Below are positions 1 through 5,092 of a stretch of DNA of 6,751 bases, piece by piece. Below the pieces are notes generated by a model that worked only from the letters and a program-made list of their open reading frames with translations, was not told where the DNA came from and did not search any database. Within the stretch, counting starts at the first letter, position 1; each line of letters starts with the position of its first letter. Source of the DNA: DASQDN01 sp035630195 (GTDB lineage Bacteria > Acidobacteriota > Terriglobia > Bryobacterales > Bryobacteraceae); contig DASQLD010000670.1 of assembly GCA_035630195.1 (NCBI GenBank), positions 1 through 6,751 of the forward strand, in the 5' to 3' direction. Both the position numbers and the translations under genes were made by a program.

Positions 1-1
1 T

Positions 2-2344
2 CAGGCCAGTGAAGACACCGAAGACTTCATTGAGACGCCTGCATTGGCGCATAGCGATGATTGGCTTAGCGGACTTGTCGGCACGAAGATAGGCCCGTAC
101 CGTATCGCCGAACTCTTAGGTGAAGGTGGAATGGGCGCCGTATACCGGGGAGTTCGCGACGACGGCGACTTTCAGCAGCAGATTGCCATCAAACTGGTAA
201 AACGCGGGATGGATACAAACGCGATCCTGCGGCGGTTCCGTTCCGAAAGGCGCATACTAGCGCGGCTCGACCATCCGAATATTTGTAAGTTACTGGATGG
301 GGGGGTTACCGATGACGGCCTCCCGTATTTCGTCATGGAGTATCTGCAAGGTACTCCCATACATCTCTTCTGTCAGAACCGGCGCTTGATAATTCGCGAA
401 CGGCTTAGCCTGTTCATTCAGGTTTGCAGCGCCGTAGATTACTCCCATCGCAATCTCATCGTCCATCGCGACCTCAAGGCAAAGAACATCCTGGTTACGG
501 ACGACGGCTTGCCGAAGCTGCTCGACTTCGGAATAGCCAAGCTCCTCGATCGAGATTCTTCCACCGTAAATCCTGATCCGACCGTCGCAGCCGACCGTCT
601 CTTCACGCCCGATTACGCCAGTCCCGAACAGATCAGGGGAGAATCGATCACGACCGCGGCAGACATCTATTCACTCGGTGTTTTGCTGTATGAAGTGATC
701 ACTGAGCGCCGTCCATTTCAACTCACTGGGTTACCCCAATTGGAAATGGCCAGGATCATCACTGAACATGATCCGCCTAAGCCAAGCACGGTGGCCCCGC
801 GCGAGCTTGCGCGCGAAGTCAGCGGCGATCTTGACACCATCATCTCGAAAGCGATGCACAAGAGTGTCGATCGCAGATACGGTTCAGCGCAGCTTCTGGC
901 AGAGGACATAAGGCGCTATCTCGAAGGTCGGCCCGTACAGGCGCAGAGCGATACCGTGGCGTATCGCGCGGTCAAGTTCTTCCAGCGCAATCGTGTGTCG
1001 GTTCTCGCTGCCTCCTTAGCTTTTCTTGGATTGCTCGCCGGCGGCATCACAGCAGCGTGGCAGCGCGGCGTAGCCATCTCCAAGGAGAAGGAAGCTCGAA
1101 AGCGCTTCTCCGATATCCGAGAGCTGGCCAACTCGTTTCTCGGCGAGCTCGACGACGAGCTGGAACGCCTGCCAGGTTCCACAACAGCGCGAGAGATGCT
1201 GGCGCGTCGAGTACTGAAGTATCTGGACAGGCTCGCCAAGGAAGAGGTGAATGACACCTCCTTACAACGGGATCTGGCCGCCGCCTACGAACGTTTAGGG
1301 GACGTCGAAGGTGGGCCCACCGTCGCCAACCTCGGCAACTCACAGGCTGCGCTTGATGCGTACGGGAAGGCTATATCGATCTTCGACCAACTGGCAGCGC
1401 AACGTCCTAAGGAAGCCCAGTACATCGCCGATCAGACCCGTTCTTACTCGAAGGTCGCAGACCTTAAAGCCGTGATGGGTGATATGCGGGGCGCGCTCGA
1501 TCTGGATATGCGCTCGCGAGAAGTACGCGAAGCCTGGCTGAAGGGGCATCCCGAAGATCGGCCAGCACGTCGCGCTTTGGCCGCCAATCTGCAAAGCATT
1601 GGCGGCCGTCTCGATCAGCTCGGACGCTACGAAGAATCACTCGCGGTCCGAAGGCAAGCGCTCGCGATGGTGCAGGATCTCAGCGCGACCGGTCCCGTGG
1701 ACTCGAATCTACGGCTGGCCCTGGCTCTTGCCAACAAGCGGCTTGGCCGCACCCTCCATCGAACCAAGCGTTACGACGAAGCGATCGGTTATTTCCTCAA
1801 AGCGCTGGAAATCGAGAAACAGGAGGTGGAGCGAGATCCGGTCGGCGTTACGGGCCGCGTCAACCTCTCATTCACGTGGAATGACATGGGCGTCACCCAG
1901 GTCGCAAGGGAGCAGGACGAGGAGGCGATGAAGTGCTTTGAAGAGGCGCTCAAGCTACGACTCGAATTAGTCCGTTCTAATCCGAAAGACGTTCGCTCGG
2001 CCAGTCTTCTTGCGGCAACGAAACTCCGCATCGGTTCCACTCTCGTAAGGATGCGCAAAACAGACGAGGGGCTGAAACTGCTTCACGAATCCCTGCAATC
2101 GCGTGAGCAGCTCTCTGCCAAAGATCCCAAGAACGCCGGCGCCCGCGGCGAGATTGCGGAAGCGTGCGCGGCCCTCGGAGATGCTTATCTGCAGGCCCGA
2201 AACTCTGCCCTCGCGGGCGAACACTATAAGCGGGCATATGTGGTATTCAAGGCGCTCCGCGATCAGGGCAAACTCCCCGCGCAATTCCAGACCGAACCGG
2301 ATCGGATCTCAGCCGCGATGGAAAAGCTCGGCGCGATATCATAA
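2..2344 (+). CDS. Membrane-anchored PknB-type serine/threonine kinase with TPR domain (5' partial)
   Basis: Signalling Ser/Thr protein kinase with a cytoplasmic catalytic domain, one membrane helix and a C-terminal TPR region probably outside the membrane. Residues are numbered from the TTG at 44, but the frame is open to the window edge and reads QASEDTEDFIETPAL before it. That wording is typical of the N-terminal leader of acidobacterial kinases, so the true start lies upstream. The kinase motifs are complete: glycine loop GEGGMGAVY (26-34), ATP lysine K50, helix-C E68, HRD (141-143) with N148, DFG (161-163), SPE (193-195) and helix-F D207. The subdomain VIb reads HRDLKAKN, with alanine where proline is usual. 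A hydrophobic segment at about 318-339 is the membrane helix. A linker with LPGST leads into helical TPR-like repeats from about 400 to 755. It ends 20 nt before the isomerase gene, suggesting co-transcription. The substrate is unknown; an active kinase is expected. Confidence 0.95.
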   Translation, partial: QASEDTEDFIETPALAHSDDWLSGLVGTKIGPYRIAELLGEGGMGAVYRGVRDDGDFQQQIAIKLVKRGMDTNAILRRFRSERRILARLDHPNICKLLDGGVTDDGLPYFVMEYLQGTPIHLFCQNRRLIIRERLSLFIQVCSAVDYSHRNLIVHRDLKAKNILVTDDGLPKLLDFGIAKLLDRDSSTVNPDPTVAADRLFTPDYASPEQIRGESITTAADIYSLGVLLYEVITERRPFQLTGLPQLEMARIITEHDPPKPSTVAPRELAREVSGDLDTIISKAMHKSVDRRYGSAQLLAEDIRRYLEGRPVQAQSDTVAYRAVKFFQRNRVSVLAASLAFLGLLAGGITAAWQRGVAISKEKEARKRFSDIRELANSFLGELDDELERLPGSTTAREMLARRVLKYLDRLAKEEVNDTSLQRDLAAAYERLGDVEGGPTVANLGNSQAALDAYGKAISIFDQLAAQRPKEAQYIADQTRSYSKVADLKAVMGDMRGALDLDMRSREVREAWLKGHPEDRPARRALAANLQSIGGRLDQLGRYEESLAVRRQALAMVQDLSATGPVDSNLRLALALANKRLGRTLHRTKRYDEAIGYFLKALEIEKQEVERDPVGVTGRVNLSFTWNDMGVTQVAREQDEEAMKCFEEALKLRLELVRSNPKDVRSASLLAATKLRIGSTLVRMRKTDEGLKLLHESLQSREQLSAKDPKNAGARGEIAEACAALGDAYLQARNSALAGEHYKRAYVVFKALRDQGKLPAQFQTEPDRISAAMEKLGAIS

Positions 2345-2348
2345 CCCC

Positions 2349-2353
2349 GGAGA
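2349..2353 (+). promoter_or_regulatory. Shine-Dalgarno (GGAGA) of the xylose isomerase gene
   Basis: GGAGA lies in the 20-nt gap after the kinase stop, 11 nt before the ATG at 2365. It supports that ATG as the isomerase start. No promoter-like hexamers fit in the short gap, so the gene is probably read from a transcript that starts upstream. Confidence 0.5.
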
Positions 2354-2364
2354 ACGCCATAATA

Positions 2365-3603
2365 ATGAATCCTGTTCCTGCCAACCAGCAGCAAGCGCTA
2401 GTCGAGCGTCTGATGACAGCGAGCGGCGGCGCTTACTCGCCAGAAACGCGTCGCAAATACTACATCACCGGCCCGCAATGGGCGGCTGCCTACGAAGGCC
2501 AAGCTCTATTCCACGCACCTACGCGCAAGCCCGTGACGTTTGAGGAGGTCATCGCCAAATACGCCGAGATCGGAATCGGCTATTGGTGTACGCATGACAC
2601 CGATGTGATCCCTTCCCAAGACATCGGCACGGAACGCCAGGACGTAATTGTAGACAGAATCAAGAAAACGCTCAAGCAGCACGGCCTAAAGTGCTCTATG
2701 GTGACGACGGAGACCTTCCACCATGCCGTATTTGCGGCCAGTCCAGCGGCTGAATCGCCACAGGTCCGGGCCTACGCGCAGGGTCGTCTTCGGAATACAG
2801 TCAGAATCGGCCACGAGCTAGAAGCCGAGTTCGCCGTCTACTGGCCCGGATCGCTTGGCTACTACGTGCAGGGCGCCGTCGAAGAGACCGAGACTCTCCA
2901 GTGGTTTGCCGAAGGCCTCAACGCAGCCTGCGACGAAGACATCAAAGTGGCCAAACAGAAAGGTCGTTCGACGCTTAAGCACTGCATGGAAGCCAAGCCA
3001 TTCGAGCCGCAGGCCGAAATTCTGCTCCCAACCAGCGATGCGATGCTGGCATTTATTTCCTCAGGCCTCTTGACACACCCCGAGATGGTAGGACTGAACC
3101 CGGAGTATCTCCATGAGCTGATGTGGGGCGCGGCTCCAAGAGCAGCCCTGGCGCGCGCGCTGATGTGCAAGAAGCTCTGGCATTTTGACATCAATGACGG
3201 CTATCGCCTGAAGCACGACGTCGATATCGCGGTCGGCCTCGTCAATCCCCTGGACTGGTTGAACGTTCTCGTTCTGCTGCGCAGTCACGGCTTTAACGGG
3301 CCCTTCAATCTCGACTACAAACCGCCGCGAACCACCAGCAACTGGGGCGTGTTCGCCGTTAGTTTCCCGACGGCGGTCGATCGCTTCATCGCGCTCTGGG
3401 AAATGGCTGGCGAAGTTCTTGAGGACCCCATCATCAAGGAAGCCACCTCCGCCCTCAAAGCCGGCGGCGAAACTGTCGATATCAAAGACGTCAATGCGCT
3501 GGTTGAAGCCACTAAGGAGTTGTTGACACTCCACGAGTTAATTGCGCACCGGCTCGTCCAGATTCTGATTGGGTTGCATCGCGGTAGAACTTTCAGCGTC
3601 TAA
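2365..3603 (+). CDS. xylA: Xylose isomerase, divergent class I type
   Basis: TIM-barrel aldose-ketose isomerase that interconverts D-xylose and D-xylulose in the cytoplasm using two divalent metals; related aldoses may also be substrates. The 412-residue protein aligns by eye with the short class I enzymes of Streptomyces and Actinoplanes (about 385-395 residues). Every active-site position I know has a counterpart: W39 (W16), F49 (F26), H77 and D80 (H54, D57), T114 (T90), F118 (F94), W160 (W137), E209 and K211 (E181, K183), E247 and H250 (E217, H220), D275 (D245), D285 and D287 (D255, D257), and D317 (D287). The W16-F26 spacing is exactly kept. Two usual signatures have changed: LWTVG reads QWAAA, and WGGREG reads WPGSLG. 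There are about 20 extra N-terminal residues. No xylulokinase or sugar transporter gene is in view, so the natural sugar is uncertain. The stop lies 5 nt before the DUF2905 gene. Confidence 0.9.
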   Translation: MNPVPANQQQALVERLMTASGGAYSPETRRKYYITGPQWAAAYEGQALFHAPTRKPVTFEEVIAKYAEIGIGYWCTHDTDVIPSQDIGTERQDVIVDRIKKTLKQHGLKCSMVTTETFHHAVFAASPAAESPQVRAYAQGRLRNTVRIGHELEAEFAVYWPGSLGYYVQGAVEETETLQWFAEGLNAACDEDIKVAKQKGRSTLKHCMEAKPFEPQAEILLPTSDAMLAFISSGLLTHPEMVGLNPEYLHELMWGAAPRAALARALMCKKLWHFDINDGYRLKHDVDIAVGLVNPLDWLNVLVLLRSHGFNGPFNLDYKPPRTTSNWGVFAVSFPTAVDRFIALWEMAGEVLEDPIIKEATSALKAGGETVDIKDVNALVEATKELLTLHELIAHRLVQILIGLHRGRTFSV

Positions 3604-3608
3604 GACGC
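3596..3608 (+). promoter_or_regulatory. Possible coupling hairpin around the isomerase stop codon
   Basis: GCGTC and GACGC form a perfect 5-bp inverted repeat, and its 3-nt loop is the TAA stop of the isomerase. The right arm touches the ATG at 3609. In mRNA the stem would cover the region just before the DUF2905 start, where no Shine-Dalgarno is visible. A ribosome terminating on the isomerase would open it, which would couple translation of the two genes. A 5-bp stem is short and could be chance. Confidence 0.25.
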
Positions 3609-3824
3609 ATGGAAGGACTCGGACGAACTCTCATCATCCTCGGGGTAGTTCTGCTAGTCGCAGGGCTACTCTTCACCGCCGTCGGACGATTCACGCCGCT
3701 AGGCAAGCTCCCTGGGGATATCGTAATCCGCCGGTCTAATTCGACGTTTTACTTTCCGATTGTTACCAGCATTCTGCTGAGCGTGGTTTTGACGCTCGTA
3801 ATGTGGTTCTTCCAGCGCCGGTAA
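3609..3824 (+). CDS. DUF2905 family small membrane protein
   Basis: A 71-residue integral membrane protein of a widespread bacterial family with no known function. Two hydrophobic helices are visible (about 7-25 and 48-68). They are joined by a short polar loop carrying the family hallmark: GKLPGDI (32-38), a basic pair R41 R42, then N44 and TFYFPI (46-51). The protein ends in QRR, which would favour a cytoplasmic C terminus. Length and motif order match DUF2905 members over their full extent, so the gene appears intact. The ATG at 3609 sits 5 nt after the isomerase stop with no clear Shine-Dalgarno, so translational coupling is likely. The stop lies 7 nt from the convergent lepB stop. The association with a sugar isomerase gives no functional clue. 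Confidence 0.88.
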   Translation: MEGLGRTLIILGVVLLVAGLLFTAVGRFTPLGKLPGDIVIRRSNSTFYFPIVTSILLSVVLTLVMWFFQRR

Positions 3825-3831
3825 TGTTCTG

Positions 3832-4407
3832 CTATTTTACGAGGCCCATCTTCTCGATAGGCCAGTAGATGAAGACGGCTTTTCCGTATATATACTTGCG
3901 TGGGACAGGCCCCCAGGACCGGCTGTCGTTCGAGGAGCTCCTATGATCGCCCATAACGAAGTACTCGTCCGGCTGTACCTTGAACGGAGCCATCGACTGG
4001 CGGTCCCGATATTCGTTCAAAACATAGCTTTCGTCAAGCCGGCTGTTGTTCACGATTACCGTGCCGTTATCGACTTCAACCGTGTCGCCGGGAACACCGA
4101 TGACGCGCTTGATATAGGATTTCGTCGGATCCATAGGGAACCAAAACACCACCATGTCGCCCCTTTGGATGTCCCCTATCCCAAAGCGATACACGAACTT
4201 ATTGATGAAAATCCGTTCCTGATCCACCAGCGCCGGCATCATGCTGGTGCCTTCCACTTTGACAGGCTGATAAAGGAACAGAATCACCAGAACTGCCAGG
4301 AATACTGAGACCAGCAGGTCTCGTATCCAACTCGCCAACATGAGAATTGGCGAACGACGGCTCACTGGAACGACTGGTGTCTCGACAGGCGGCGGCGTGT
4401 TCTCCAT
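3832..4407 (-). CDS. lepB: Signal peptidase I
   Basis: Membrane-bound serine protease that removes signal peptides from proteins exported by Sec or Tat, cutting at the outer face of the cytoplasmic membrane. The 191-residue protein has a proline-rich cytoplasmic N terminus, one membrane helix at about 30-46, then the S26 catalytic domain. Box B reads GTSMMP with nucleophile S55. Box D reads YIKRVIGVPGD with general base K100. Box E reads GDHRSSSNDSRSWGPV (153-168). The compact size with one N-terminal helix resembles Gram-positive and acidobacterial SipS-like forms more than the larger E. coli LepB. The ATG at 4407 is the first good start after an in-frame TAA at 4426-4428. It lies 154 nt downstream of the Nudix gene on the same strand, so it may be the last gene of that operon or have its own promoter. 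Possible paralogues elsewhere cannot be judged. Confidence 0.95.
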   Translation of the reverse strand: MENTPPPVETPVVPVSRRSPILMLASWIRDLLVSVFLAVLVILFLYQPVKVEGTSMMPALVDQERIFINKFVYRFGIGDIQRGDMVVFWFPMDPTKSYIKRVIGVPGDTVEVDNGTVIVNNSRLDESYVLNEYRDRQSMAPFKVQPDEYFVMGDHRSSSNDSRSWGPVPRKYIYGKAVFIYWPIEKMGLVK

Positions 4408-4420
4408 ACCCCAGGAAGCG

Positions 4421-4426
4421 CCCTCT
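4421..4426 (-). promoter_or_regulatory. Candidate Shine-Dalgarno (AGAGGG) of lepB
   Basis: On the - strand AGAGGG lies 13 nt before the lepB ATG, slightly farther than ideal. It overlaps the TAA that ends the 36-codon upstream ORF, so ribosomes finishing that ORF would stop on top of the lepB ribosome-binding site. Confidence 0.35.
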
Positions 4427-4536
4427 TATTCTAATGCAACGAACGCGGATACGCTGCGCTCAACGAAGAGCCCCGTAGTAGAACGGATGCTTGACGCCGT
4501 TCCAAAGTTTCTCCACGCCGCCATCGTGCTCGCCAT
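4426..4536 (-). CDS. Possible 36-residue ORF upstream of lepB
   Basis: ATG at 4534-4536, TAA at 4426-4428. It is preceded by GAGGGA (4546-4551) with a 9-nt spacer, one of the best Shine-Dalgarno signals in the window. The predicted peptide begins MASTMAAWRNFG and ends FVALE; it is mixed polar and hydrophobic, rich in Ser and Ala, with no motif, membrane helix or family I recognise. It starts 25 nt after the Nudix stop and is in the same frame as lepB, separated from its ATG by the TAA and six sense codons. It may be a leader peptide, the remnant of a longer lepB N terminus, or a chance ORF. Chance is a serious possibility at this length. Confidence 0.25.
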   Translation of the reverse strand: MASTMAAWRNFGTASSIRSTTGLFVERSVSAFVALE

Positions 4537-4561
4537 GCCCCACGGTCCCTCGTGAACCGAA

Positions 4562-5092
4562 TTATCGCGAAGGTCTTAAGTATCGCTGCCAGGCGAGGAA
4601 GCCGATGATCGTTTTGGCGTCCTGAATCTTGCCCGCTTTGATCATCTCGTCCACTTCCTTTGCCCGGTACCACTGCATCTGGATGCGCTCGTCTTCCATG
4701 GGCTTCTGCTCGCCCTCTTTAAGCTCTTCGGCGACATAGATCGTCATCTTCTCAGCCAGGAATCCCGGGCTGACATAGAACGATGCCAGCTTCGTCCACT
4801 TCTTGGCCTTGTATCCGGTCTCCTCCGTGAGTTCGCGCTTGGCTGCCTGCAGCACCGTCTCACCTTTGTCCACCCGTCCCGCTGGCATCTCCCACATAAA
4901 CGCACGAGCTGGCAGCCGGTATTGCCGGACTAGCAGGATCCGTTTCTTGTCGTCAACCGGCATCATTACAGCCGAACCGTTATGCTGCACGATAGCTCGC
5001 TTAATCTCGAATCCGTCAGGATCGATCGCTTGGTCCTGCGTGACCGTGAATATCGAAGTTTCGAGCAGTTTTTCCGAAGAGATAAGTTTCAT
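4562..5092 (-). CDS. Nudix hydrolase, ADP-ribose pyrophosphatase type
   Basis: Cytoplasmic Mg-dependent hydrolase that probably splits ADP-ribose into AMP and ribose 5-phosphate, or cleaves a related nucleoside diphosphate derivative. The 176-residue protein has a full Nudix box at 72-94: G72, E78, then REL (86-88) and EETGY (90-94). P109 lies 15 residues after the box, inside SPGF, which is the known marker of the ADP-ribose-cleaving subgroup. The preceding LLVRQYR (53-59) and WEMPAG (67-72) also match the NudF-like family. Length is normal. The ATG at 5092 overlaps the polX stop in an ATGA, so the two are probably translationally coupled; only a weak GAAGG lies upstream (5106-5110). Pairing with a repair polymerase fits nucleotide housekeeping. 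The exact substrate cannot be fixed from sequence. Confidence 0.93.
   Translation of the reverse strand: MKLISSEKLLETSIFTVTQDQAIDPDGFEIKRAIVQHNGSAVMMPVDDKKRILLVRQYRLPARAFMWEMPAGRVDKGETVLQAAKRELTEETGYKAKKWTKLASFYVSPGFLAEKMTIYVAEELKEGEQKPMEDERIQMQWYRAKEVDEMIKAGKIQDAKTIIGFLAWQRYLRPSR

Larger units (their letters stand above)
4408..4561 (-). other. Spacer between the Nudix gene and lepB
   Basis: A 154-nt gap, the longest in the window. Read on the - strand it holds a 36-codon ORF with a well-placed Shine-Dalgarno and, just before lepB, an AGAGGG element. A TAGAAT hexamer (4428-4433), five of six matches to the -10 consensus, lies near the lepB end but has no convincing -35 at 16-18 nt. I see no terminator hairpin with a T run. 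Confidence 0.4.

Noticed and set aside
44..46. TTG as the kinase start codon
   Set aside because: The frame is open upstream to the edge and reads family-typical leader sequence, so the real start is outside the window.
796..813. GCGCGAGCTTGCGCGC near-palindrome in the kinase gene
   Set aside because: It is imperfect, lies inside conserved coding sequence, and is explained by GC-rich codons for Arg, Glu, Leu and Ala.
3061..3534. 157-codon open frame antisense to the isomerase gene
   Set aside because: The + strand gene is a full-length enzyme with all catalytic residues; the reverse frame shows no recognisable domain and is a codon-bias shadow.
4428..4433. TAGAAT as a lepB promoter -10 element
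   Set aside because: Five of six consensus matches, but no acceptable -35 at 16-18 nt; the nearest candidate, TTGAGC, is about 24 nt away.
4431..4673. 80-codon - strand frame overlapping the end of the Nudix gene
   Set aside because: It is an out-of-frame reading of the Nudix C terminus with an arginine-rich, low-information translation.
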